This document shows positions 1-5,456 of a DNA stretch of 5,456 bases, piece after piece (within the stretch, counting starts at the first letter, position 1; every line of letters starts with the position of its first letter). The notes beneath the pieces were generated by a model. It was not told the origin of the DNA and ran no database searches. It saw nothing but the letters and a program-made list of their open reading frames with translations. The DNA is from Deltaproteobacteria bacterium. GTDB taxonomy: Bacteria > Desulfobacterota > Desulfomonilia > UBA1062. The position numbers and the translations under genes were made by a program. The DNA is taken from contig JALNWY010000193.1 in NCBI GenBank assembly GCA_023230665.1, forward strand, positions 1-5,456, in the 5' to 3' direction.

Positions 1-115
1 CCTGCGGGTGAATCCATGGACCCCGGTTCCATCCGCCCGCGGGCACGAATCAACCTTTGCGCCCGCTTGAGGCATCATGGCGATCCATGTTCCATCCTTT
101 CTTAAGAACGGGAAT

Positions 116-619
116 CTACTCGTTCTTTTCGTTCTCGTAGTCGATGAGTTTCTGCTCGTCTTCTCCCGCCGGCATCTGGTTTCTGGGGATGAAGACCTTG
201 CGCATGAAGGCGGCGATGCCGGTCTCGGTCCGGGCGATCTCGTCTTCCGCCTCTTTCACGACCATCTCCCAGGTGGGAGCAAACCCCGGTGCCCTGGCGA
301 GCATGGAGTGGATGGCCTTGTCATAGACATGAAGCTGGCGTATCTCCGCCCTGCCCGGTTTGTTCTGGAGCGACCGCACCGTGATGCGCAGGTTCTCGTT
401 GGCCTTCCTGAGCTGCTCCAGCTCGCTCTCTCTGGTCATGTGCCCCTTCGCGTCGATCTGCATCTTGGTATAGAGATTCTCCTTGAGCCTGGCCATCTCC
501 CTGTTCAGGCCCCGGCACCGGAGCAGACCCCGGGCCCACACGAACAGCACGGCGATGAGCCCGACAGCAAGGCCCAGAAGAAAGGGATGACTCTGAAAAA
601 AATCCACTAGCTCCATCAT
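116..619 (-). CDS. Membrane-anchored coiled-coil protein of unknown function
   Basis: This gene encodes 167 residues from the ATG at 619. One hydrophobic segment (about residues 12-29, HPFLLGLAVGLIAVLFVW) is followed by a basic stretch (RGLLRCR). This predicts a single membrane anchor with the bulk of the protein in the cytoplasm. Residues about 36-86 are charged and heptad-like (NREMARLKENLY, ESELEQLRKANENLR), consistent with a coiled coil. The C-terminal part is a small mixed domain containing APGFAPTWEMVVKEAEDEI and FMRKVFIPRNQ, and ends in an acidic and lysine-rich tail. The frame stays open to a TTG at 640, but that would lie on the purine-rich AAGGCGG (635-629) that probably serves as ribosome binding site, so I chose ATG 619; ATG 616 is equally possible. 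The gene diverges from mazG. I do not recognise a named family, and the organisation only suggests a scaffold or envelope-associated role. Confidence 0.75.
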   Translation of the reverse strand: MMELVDFFQSHPFLLGLAVGLIAVLFVWARGLLRCRGLNREMARLKENLYTKMQIDAKGHMTRESELEQLRKANENLRITVRSLQNKPGRAEIRQLHVYDKAIHSMLARAPGFAPTWEMVVKEAEDEIARTETGIAAFMRKVFIPRNQMPAGEDEQKLIDYENEKNE

Positions 620-651
620 ACCGGTGGTCCGCCTTATCAATAAAGTGTAGT

Positions 652-683
652 GTTATATCGCCACAGCCGTTGCCGAGATTCAA
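652..683 (-). promoter_or_regulatory. Possible promoter of the leftward coiled-coil gene
   Basis: On the minus strand a TATAAC (657-652) matches five of six bases of the -10 consensus and lies about 32 bases before the ATG at 619. A TTGAAT (683-678) could serve as -35, but the spacer is 20 bases, longer than optimal. Only the -10 is reasonably convincing. Confidence 0.25.
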
Positions 684-800
684 GCAATAAATCCTCTGCA
701 TCGTGTGAGAACTCTGTTTTTGTTCGTTCTTGTTCTCTTTGCGACATCTGGGGTATGGTGCTTGAGTTTTTTACAGAAGGTGCTACCTGAAAAGCAGGGG

Positions 801-806
801 AGAGGA
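801..806 (+). promoter_or_regulatory. Ribosome binding site that fixes the mazG start
   Basis: AGAGGA lies 9 bases before the ATG at 816. The longer reading of the frame would start at GTG 705, which has no purine-rich site in front of it. The family alignment from memory (conserved GCPWD about 20 residues from the start) also supports ATG 816. Confidence 0.65.
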
Positions 807-815
807 CAGAAGACC

Positions 816-1595
816 ATGAAGGACTTTGACAGCTTGGTGGAGATATTCGAGAGGCTCAGAGCCCCGGGCGGGTGCCCGTGGGATGCCCGGCAGACTCACG
901 AGAGCATTTCCCGGTGCGCGGTGGAGGAGGCGTACGAACTTGTGGACGCCATTGACAGCGGCGACCTGAACCACCTCCGGGAGGAGCTTGGAGACCTGCT
1001 TCTGCAGGTACTTTTCCACAGCACCATTGCCAAGGACCTGGGCGAGTTCACCATCCGGGACGTGATCAACGGGCTCGCAGACAAGCTCGTCTACCGCCAT
1101 CCCCACGTGTTCGGGACCGAGGAGGTTGCCGGCTCCGAGGATGTCATCAGGAACTGGGAGCGGCTCAAACGGCAGGAAAAGGGCAAGGCGCACCGCAAAT
1201 CTCTCTTGGACGGCATCCCCGAGATCCTGCCCGCGCTGCTCCAGGCCCGCAAGATCCAGTCCAAGGCGTCCCGCGCAGGCTTTGACTGGCAGGACCACCG
1301 GGGGGTGATCGACAAGGTGAAGGAGGAAGCAGACGAGCTCCGGGAGGCCATGGAGAGGGGCAATGCCCAGGATATCACCGCTGAGATCGGGGATCTCCTG
1401 TTCAGCGTCGTGAACCTCGCGCGGTTTGCCGGGGTGGACCCGGAGACTGCCCTGAGAAGAACCAACCGCACCTTCAGGAGCCGTTTCAGAAAGATCGAGG
1501 AAGAGGCACAGAGAAGGGGCGTGCCCCTCGAAGAGATGAGTCTGCAGGAGATGGACGAGATCTGGCAGAGGGCGAAGGACAAGACCCCGTCCTGA
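816..1595 (+). CDS. mazG: Nucleoside triphosphate pyrophosphohydrolase MazG
   Basis: This cytoplasmic enzyme hydrolyses (d)NTPs to the monophosphate and pyrophosphate. In E. coli it limits ppGpp accumulation and is linked to the MazEF module; no mazEF genes lie in this window. The protein has 259 residues, close to the E. coli length of about 263, with two MazG domains. The N-terminal domain shows the signature GCPWD (residues 19-23), the metal-binding EExxE (E37, E38, E41) and ExxxD-type (E56, E57, D60) acids, then RHPHVFG (94-100). A linker holds WERLKRQEK (114-122). The C-terminal domain repeats the acids as KEEADE (E170, E171, E174) and AEIGD (E190, D193), followed by the typical TNRTFRSRF (216-224). 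All metal ligands expected in both domains are present, so the enzyme should be active. The start is set by AGAGGA; a longer frame from GTG 705 would add a hydrophobic leader that is unlikely for a cytosolic enzyme. Confidence 0.95.
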   Translation: MKDFDSLVEIFERLRAPGGCPWDARQTHESISRCAVEEAYELVDAIDSGDLNHLREELGDLLLQVLFHSTIAKDLGEFTIRDVINGLADKLVYRHPHVFGTEEVAGSEDVIRNWERLKRQEKGKAHRKSLLDGIPEILPALLQARKIQSKASRAGFDWQDHRGVIDKVKEEADELREAMERGNAQDITAEIGDLLFSVVNLARFAGVDPETALRRTNRTFRSRFRKIEEEAQRRGVPLEEMSLQEMDEIWQRAKDKTPS

Positions 1596-1646
1596 TGATT
1601 CCCCTGGCCACAGACGGTAGTGAAATAATTTTTTAAGGGTTTTTAT

Positions 1647-1667
1647 CCCGGTCTTTAGGCATCCGGG
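1647..1667 (+). promoter_or_regulatory. Short hairpin just before the DUF2868 gene ribosome binding site
   Basis: CCCGG (1647-1651) and CCGGG (1663-1667) can pair as a 5-bp GC-only stem with an 11-base loop. It ends one base before the AGGAG ribosome binding site. It has no T-run after it, so it is not a terminator of mazG. It may affect translation initiation, but a 5-bp stem can occur by chance. Confidence 0.2.
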
Positions 1668-1668
1668 C

Positions 1669-1673
1669 AGGAG
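1669..1673 (+). promoter_or_regulatory. Ribosome binding site that decides the DUF2868 gene start
   Basis: AGGAG abuts the ATG at 1674 with no spacer, which is too close for normal initiation. It lies 6 bases before the in-frame GTG at 1680. The GTG is therefore the better start, shortening the protein by two residues. Confidence 0.5.
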
Positions 1674-1679
1674 ATGAAT

Positions 1680-3254
1680 GTGGAGACATGGACCATAGCC
1701 GACCTAATCGACCTCGAGTACTTCCTCTCCCGGGACGAAGAGCAGGATGATTCATCGGCGGTGAAACGGGACCGGCGGATTTATCTGCTGGCCGTGGAGC
1801 CCCGTATCTCTCCCGAGGAGGTCTCAACAGGAGGTTTCCGGCGCCGGGCCGTACGGATCTGGCTCGAAGAGCGGAGAAAGCTCTATCGCAAGCAGCAGGG
1901 CCGCGATGCGGCACTGCCGGGTAATGTGTTCTTCGAGGCCCGCTCGATCCTTGCGGCGCTCATCGGGATAATCGGCCTGTTCGCAGGCGCCGGCGCGGCC
2001 TTTTCGCTCCTGGTCTACACAGGCGAAGAGCCGGTCAATGTATCGGCCTATCTTGGCATACTGGTGTTCCTGCAGATCCTGGGTCTTCTCATGATGGCCA
2101 GGTTCATTTTTCTCAAGACCTCTCTGAACGCGGTCAGGAGGTATTCCCTGGTCTATACCCTCATGAGCAGACTGCTCGAAAGGATGGCGGTCAGGCTCGC
2201 GCGCAGCGCCCTGGCCTCGGTTTCCGGCGGGAAGAGAACAGAGGCCGGGGAGATATCGGGCACGGTGCGCGGCATGTACGGCGTGTACGGCCGGGTGCTG
2301 TTCTGGCCGGTCTTCTCCCTGGTGCAGCTCTTTGGGGTTCTGTTCAACGCGGGCGCCATAGGCGCCACCCTTATCCGGGTCATGACCGCAGACCTGGCCT
2401 TTGGCTGGCAGTCGACCCTCCAGATGAGCTCGCAGAGCGTCCATACCCTCGTCCGGGTGCTGGCCGCGCCGTGGTCATGGCTCCTGGGCCAATACGCTCA
2501 CCCGAGCCTGGCACAGATCGAGGGAAGCCGCATCGTGCTCAAAGAGGGGATTGCGCCGCTGTCCACGGCGAGCCTCGTATCGTGGTGGCCTTTTCTCGTT
2601 GCTGCAGTAGTCTTCTACGGCCTGCTCCCCAGGCTGGTGTTTCTCGGCGTCTCCCTGGCGGGCAAGAGACGTTCGCTCACCCGGCTGGACTTCACGCACG
2701 CTTCCTGCGAAAGGCTCATGATGCGCATGCAGTCCCCCACTGTTTCCACCCAGGGTCTTCCGGGTCCCTCCGGGCTGTCCGGGTCCCAGCCGGCCGAGAC
2801 AAAGGTCGAGTTCGAGCCCTTTTCCCTGAAGCACACGGATGCCGCCGTGCTCGTGCCGGAAGACATCTACCGGCGCTGTGACCGGGGGGATCTGGAGCAG
2901 CACCTCAAGTCATTGCTCGGGTGGGGGTTCGCCTATCTCTTTCCCGTCACCGGGGAGATGATGGAAGACCGGTCGTCCATTGATGCGGCGGTACAGATCC
3001 ACTCCGCCAACGGCGGAGCCGCGGTTCTCATACAGGAGGCCTGGCAGCCTCCCATTATCGAGATCATCCGGGTGGTCAGAGAGCTGAGAGCGCGCGGGGG
3101 CAAGGAGATGAGGATTGCCGTGCTCCTCATCGGCAAACCCGGCGCCGGCACGATCTTCACCCCTGTAAAACCTACGGACAGGGAGATCTGGAGCAGGGTC
3201 CTGGCGAGTCTTGGCGACCCCTATCTGCGCGTGGTGGCAGTGGGTGAGCAATGA
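1680..3254 (+). CDS. DUF2868-type integral membrane protein
   Basis: This gene encodes 524 residues from GTG 1680 (526 from ATG 1674). The N-terminal region of about 85 residues is charged and cytoplasmic in character (IADLIDLEYFLSRDEEQ, RRAVRIWLEERRKLYRKQQ). Four hydrophobic segments follow at about residues 87-113, 120-145, 205-234 and 299-327, grouped as two pairs around an amphipathic stretch. A Gly/Pro linker (359-371) leads to a soluble C-terminal domain of about 150 residues that contains VLVPEDIYRRC, EAWQPPIIEIIRVVREL and IAVLLIGKPGAG, and ends in EIWSRVLASLGDPYLRVV. I assign DUF2868 from this architecture and from the partner gene, a recalled pairing that I could not test by search. 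The TGA overlaps the ATG of the GTPase gene by 4 bp, so the two are translationally coupled. The GKPGAG stretch resembles a Walker A but lacks the following Lys-Ser/Thr, so I do not call an NTPase. No biochemical function is known to me for the family. Confidence 0.8.
   Translation: METWTIADLIDLEYFLSRDEEQDDSSAVKRDRRIYLLAVEPRISPEEVSTGGFRRRAVRIWLEERRKLYRKQQGRDAALPGNVFFEARSILAALIGIIGLFAGAGAAFSLLVYTGEEPVNVSAYLGILVFLQILGLLMMARFIFLKTSLNAVRRYSLVYTLMSRLLERMAVRLARSALASVSGGKRTEAGEISGTVRGMYGVYGRVLFWPVFSLVQLFGVLFNAGAIGATLIRVMTADLAFGWQSTLQMSSQSVHTLVRVLAAPWSWLLGQYAHPSLAQIEGSRIVLKEGIAPLSTASLVSWWPFLVAAVVFYGLLPRLVFLGVSLAGKRRSLTRLDFTHASCERLMMRMQSPTVSTQGLPGPSGLSGSQPAETKVEFEPFSLKHTDAAVLVPEDIYRRCDRGDLEQHLKSLLGWGFAYLFPVTGEMMEDRSSIDAAVQIHSANGGAAVLIQEAWQPPIIEIIRVVRELRARGGKEMRIAVLLIGKPGAGTIFTPVKPTDREIWSRVLASLGDPYLRVVAVGEQ
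2759..2787 (+). repeat. Three TCCGGG units encoding a Gly/Pro linker
   Basis: TCCGGG occurs at 2759, 2769 and 2778, with the first and third units extended to TCCGGGTCCC. The repeat encodes the GLPGPSGLSGS linker between the last membrane segment and the C-terminal domain of the membrane protein. Such a repeat may vary in length between strains by slippage. Confidence 0.5.
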
Positions 3255-4687
3255 CCGGCTCCGCTTCCGTACTCACCTTTGCCATTGTCGGACACCCCAA
3301 CGAGGGCAAGTCTTCCGTGGTATCCACCCTCACCGAAGACGACAGTGTCCGTATCACGCCCATCCCCGGGGAAACTACGGTATGCCGCACCTTCCCCGTG
3401 GTGATCGACGGCCTTGAGATCGTGCGGTTCGTGGACACCCCGGGATTCCAGTCTCCCAGGGCCGCTCTGGCCTGGCTCCGGGAACACGAGGGCCCGGACA
3501 TGCTCGACTCGTTTCTCAAGGAGCACTGCGGGGACCCCCTGTTCAGCGGGGAATGCGAATTGTTTCGCCCTTTGAGCCAGGGGGCCGGGATCATCTATGT
3601 ACTCGACGCCTCCAGGCCGCTCCGTTCCATGGACCGGGCTGAGATGGAGATCCTGCGCATGACGGGGATACCCAGGATGGCGGTCATCAACAGCAAGGAA
3701 GAAGACAGGTCCTTTATCCCGCAGTGGCGCGACGAACTGCGCAAGCACTTCAACTCGGTGCGGATCTTCAATGCCCACCGGGCCACCTATGCGGAGAGGG
3801 TGGCGCTGCTGGAGAGCCTGAAATCCATCGACCAGGAGTGGGAGCCTGCGCTTGTACCGGTGATCCGCGCTGTCAGGGAGGACTGGCGCAGGCGGATGAA
3901 TCAGACCGCCTGGCATATCTGCGGCATGATCGAGACATGCCTTGCCCATCAGATATCGCAGAGCTATTCCCAGGGAGAGGACCTGGAGGAGATCAGGAGA
4001 AAGCTCATTGGCGAATATCAGGACCATATACGGGATGTGGAGCGGAAAACCCATCTCGAAATCCGGAGGCTCTTCAAACATAATATCTTCGATTACCGGC
4101 TCCCGGAGCAGTCAATCGCGGGCAAGGACCTGTTTCATGAGAAAACCTGGCGTCTCCTGGGCTTGAACCCCTATCAGATAGCCGCGGCAGGCGCTGCCGC
4201 AGGCACGGGCATCGGGCTGGGTATCGATGCGGCCACGGCCGGGATCAGCTTCGGGGTGTTCGCGGTATCCGGCGCCATACTGGGCGCCGGTTCCGCCCTG
4301 GTGGGAGGGAAACGTATGGTGCCCACCGAGATCAAGGGCCCGAAGGTGGGCAGGTTCCAGATGAAGAAGAGCCTTGGCGACTTCGTGCTCATCGTGGGGC
4401 CCAACCACAACATCCAGTTCCCTTTTGTCCTGCTGGACCGGGCACTGATCTACTTCTCCCATGTCATCAACTGGGCGCACGGGAGAAGGAACCGGCAGGA
4501 AGAAACGCCGGATACCGGCCCCGAGACCTTTGTCGCGCGTTTTACCGACCGTGAGCGAAAGGTTTGCCGCGAGTTTTTCCAGGCCGCGGGCGCAAAGGAC
4601 GAAGCGCGGATACGGGAAGACAGGCAGCCCATGCTCGACATGCTGTTCGAGGTCCTTCTTTGCCTCTCCGACAGGGAATACCGGTAA
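3251..4687 (+). CDS. TRAFAC-type GTPase with DUF3482-like C-terminal region
   Basis: This protein has 478 residues. The N-terminal G domain (about 8-195) shows G1 as GHPNEGKSS (14-22) with catalytic-loop K20 and S21, a G2 threonine at T42 or T43 after PGE, and G3 as DTPG (62-65). A beta strand IIYVLDASRP (114-123) follows. The G4 position reads NSKEED (147-152) rather than canonical NKxD, so guanine specificity is less certain. Residues about 196-305 are charged and helical (YSQGEDLEEIRRKLIGEYQDHIRDVERKTHLEIRRLF lies near 239-275). Next comes a Gly/Ala-rich hydrophobic stretch (about 308-353) of the glycine-zipper sort, then a C-terminal soluble part (FVLIVGPNHNIQFPFVLLDRAL) and an acidic, Arg-rich end. 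This matches GTPases carrying DUF3482. The start ATG overlaps the upstream TGA, with only a weak GGTGAG before it, so translation is probably coupled. By inference the protein acts at the inner membrane with its partner. Confidence 0.85.
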   Translation: MTGSASVLTFAIVGHPNEGKSSVVSTLTEDDSVRITPIPGETTVCRTFPVVIDGLEIVRFVDTPGFQSPRAALAWLREHEGPDMLDSFLKEHCGDPLFSGECELFRPLSQGAGIIYVLDASRPLRSMDRAEMEILRMTGIPRMAVINSKEEDRSFIPQWRDELRKHFNSVRIFNAHRATYAERVALLESLKSIDQEWEPALVPVIRAVREDWRRRMNQTAWHICGMIETCLAHQISQSYSQGEDLEEIRRKLIGEYQDHIRDVERKTHLEIRRLFKHNIFDYRLPEQSIAGKDLFHEKTWRLLGLNPYQIAAAGAAAGTGIGLGIDAATAGISFGVFAVSGAILGAGSALVGGKRMVPTEIKGPKVGRFQMKKSLGDFVLIVGPNHNIQFPFVLLDRALIYFSHVINWAHGRRNRQEETPDTGPETFVARFTDRERKVCREFFQAAGAKDEARIREDRQPMLDMLFEVLLCLSDREYR

Positions 4688-4748
4688 CAGGACCTTTGAG
4701 AGACTCTTCTTTGAGCAGAATCAGCCTTAGAGAGGAGAGGCCGGTGTC
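4688..4748. other. Convergent gap between GTPase gene and hypothetical gene
   Basis: Two genes end tail to tail here. I looked for a bidirectional terminator and found only a 4-bp GCCT/AGGC pair (4724-4727 with 4738-4741) and a direct repeat CTTTGAG (4694-4700 and 4709-4715). Neither gives a convincing intrinsic terminator, so termination may be Rho-dependent or read-through may occur. Confidence 0.5.
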
Positions 4749-5213
4749 TTACTTCCGGGTGTTTTCGAGCAGCGGCTTGATGATCTTTCTGCCCCTGAAC
4801 ACGCTTTCCGGAACGACCTGACCGTCGAGTATGACGATATTGTCGTGGACATAGGTGTACCGCCTTCCGCTGTAGTGGTGGGCCACCACGGCCCGGGTCG
4901 CGTTTCTGAGTGAGGAATACGTGTTCACCTCGGTTGCCGGGTGCTCTTCGGCACCTTCACGGGTGTGTGAATGAAACGCCCGATAGCCGTAATCTCTCCC
5001 CCGGCCGTCGATCTTGAACTTGTACTCGGGGGTGTAGGTCACAAAGCCGATCACCCCCTCGTCCATCGAGCACTGCCAGGTATTGACGTCAACCTCGCAG
5101 ACCCGCACCGTTGCCTCGCCGAAGCGGTAACTCTCGATTCTTGCGATTCCTGTTTCCGGGACCTGTAGGTCCTGCTGTTGGGGTTTCTCCCGGGTGATTT
5201 TCTTCCTACTCAT
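4749..5213 (-). CDS. Hypothetical protein, unrecognised family
   Basis: This gene encodes 154 residues from ATG 5213; the frame stays open to ATG 5285, which would give 178. The first 20 residues are basic and Gln-rich (MSRKKITREKPQQQ) and look disordered. There is no signal peptide or membrane segment. The core is rich in aromatic and beta-prone residues: IARIESYRFGEATVRVCEVD, then YTPEYKFKIDGRGRDYGYRAF (about 60-80), a His-rich stretch HSHTREGAEEH (81-91), AVVAHHYSGRRYTYVHDN (108-125) and a short C-terminal helix ending PLLENTRK. Two cysteines (C39, C48) are present. I prefer ATG 5213 because a TTGACA box at 5307-5302 would start transcription downstream of 5285. However, the ribosome site before 5213 is poor (GAGACAGG too close), so the start is uncertain. 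The gene converges on the GTPase gene with 61 bp between the stops. I cannot assign a function. Confidence 0.7.
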   Translation of the reverse strand: MSRKKITREKPQQQDLQVPETGIARIESYRFGEATVRVCEVDVNTWQCSMDEGVIGFVTYTPEYKFKIDGRGRDYGYRAFHSHTREGAEEHPATEVNTYSSLRNATRAVVAHHYSGRRYTYVHDNIVILDGQVVPESVFRGRKIIKPLLENTRK

Positions 5214-5290
5214 ACCTGTCTCATTTCCGACGTTATAGCTGCTGTCAGGAGATCGTCTCTTTTTAAGAAAGACACGATACGCCATTGGCC

Positions 5291-5306
5291 TGGCACTATA
5301 GTGTCA
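5291..5306. promoter_or_regulatory. 16-bp near-perfect palindrome, candidate operator
   Basis: TGGCACTATAGTGTCA is symmetrical in seven of eight base pairs around its centre. On the minus strand it overlaps a perfect TTGACA (5307-5302), placing it where a repressor would block a promoter for the leftward hypothetical gene. No good -10 follows TTGACA at 16-18 bases, so the promoter itself is uncertain. The palindrome lies 77 bases upstream of ATG 5213. Confidence 0.4.
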
Positions 5307-5336
5307 ACCTGTTCGGCAGGGCTGATACTAGATCAT

Positions 5337-5456
5337 ATGGAAGCCGTTCGCAAGGGCTTTGGTACTTGGATTTCAAGGCGTATAGTCTTGGGGCCGGGCA
5401 GGAGGGATATACCAGCGGGGCAAGGGTCCTTAAATTCCTTAAATAAGGATCAGAAC
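5337..5456 (+). CDS. Possible start of a rightward gene, cut by the window edge
   Basis: From the ATG at 5337 a frame runs 40 codons to the edge without a stop, beginning MEAVRKGFGTWISRR and ending SLNSLNKDQN. There is no clear ribosome binding site before the ATG, and the last codons lie in an AT-rich repeat. In the same phase the frame is open from 5169, as the codon-aligned antisense of the leftward gene, so part of the openness may be incidental. It resembles nothing I recognise. Confidence 0.15.
   Translation, partial: MEAVRKGFGTWISRRIVLGPGRRDIPAGQGSLNSLNKDQN
5427..5449. repeat. Tandem 9-bp repeat with inverted half-site
   Basis: TCCTTAAAT is repeated exactly at 5427-5435 and 5436-5444. 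The second copy also forms an inverted repeat TCCTTA-AA-TAAGGA (5436-5449). The arrangement resembles a protein-binding site or promoter-proximal element for something beyond the right edge. The segment is markedly AT-richer than its surroundings. Confidence 0.4.

Noticed and set aside
1..78. Possible start of a leftward gene (ATG 78, MMPQAGAKVDSC) running off the left edge
   Set aside because: Only 26 codons are visible, the nearest ribosome site (AAAGGA, 100-95) is 16 bases away and better placed for an ATG at 88 that stops after 12 codons, and nothing is recognisable.
104..129. Inverted repeat AAGAACG/CGTTCTT followed by TTTT, like a rightward terminator
   Set aside because: It points rightward with no rightward gene behind it and overlaps the end of the leftward gene. 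In the leftward direction there is no T-run.
119..737. Similar TCGTTCTT/GTTCTC strings near 121-136 and 722-737 as a dispersed repeat
   Set aside because: They are short, low-complexity pyrimidine runs, one inside a coding sequence, with differing spacing.
705..815. Hydrophobic N-terminal extension of MazG (MRTLFLFVLVLFATSGVWC) that looks like a signal peptide
   Set aside because: It has no ribosome binding site at the GTG, MazG is cytosolic, and ATG 816 has a good site and gives the normal family length.
3135..3152. GKPGAG in the membrane protein as a Walker A motif
   Set aside because: It lacks the Lys-Ser/Thr needed after the glycines, and no Walker B is evident nearby.
4938..4973. HSH...H in the leftward hypothetical protein as a JAMM metalloprotease motif
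   Set aside because: The HxH is not followed by the required proline and SxxD at the proper spacing, and there is no suitable upstream glutamate context.
5247..5264. AGGAGA/TCTCTT hairpin followed by T-run on the plus strand as a terminator
   Set aside because: It has a weak six-pair stem including a G-U pair and a three-base loop, and no rightward gene ends before it.

Overview
The window reads as chromosome of a Gram-negative, moderately GC-rich bacterium. The mix of a full-length two-domain MazG, a DUF2868/DUF3482-type membrane protein and GTPase pair, and lineage-restricted small proteins fits a deltaproteobacterium in the old sense (Desulfobacterota, for example a Syntrophobacter-like lineage). 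That placement is an impression from protein style, not a phylogenetic result. I see no insertion sequence, phage gene, CRISPR array, tRNA or rRNA, and base composition looks uniform across the coding parts.

Layout, left to right. Positions 1-115 hold no gene I can support. A leftward gene (619-116) encodes a small membrane-anchored coiled-coil protein of unknown role. It is divergent from mazG (816-1595), which encodes a nucleoside triphosphate pyrophosphohydrolase; about 196 bp separate the two starts. After a 78-84 bp gap comes a tight rightward pair: a four-segment membrane protein that I assign to DUF2868 (1680-3254) and a GTPase with a DUF3482-type C-terminus (3251-4687), overlapping by 4 bp (ATGA). 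A leftward gene of unknown function (5213-4749) converges on that pair across a 61 bp gap. Its upstream region (5214-5456) carries a 16-bp near-perfect palindrome that overlaps a TTGACA box. Near the right edge are a 9-bp tandem repeat and an open frame that may be the start of another gene.

How the genes work together: mazG is a housekeeping or stress gene that cleans or lowers NTP pools, with no evident functional link to its neighbours. The membrane protein and GTPase are translationally coupled and very probably act together, with the GTPase switching or remodelling something at the inner membrane. I know of no established function for this pair, so it is the best candidate in the window for an undescribed system. 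The two small leftward genes are unassigned.
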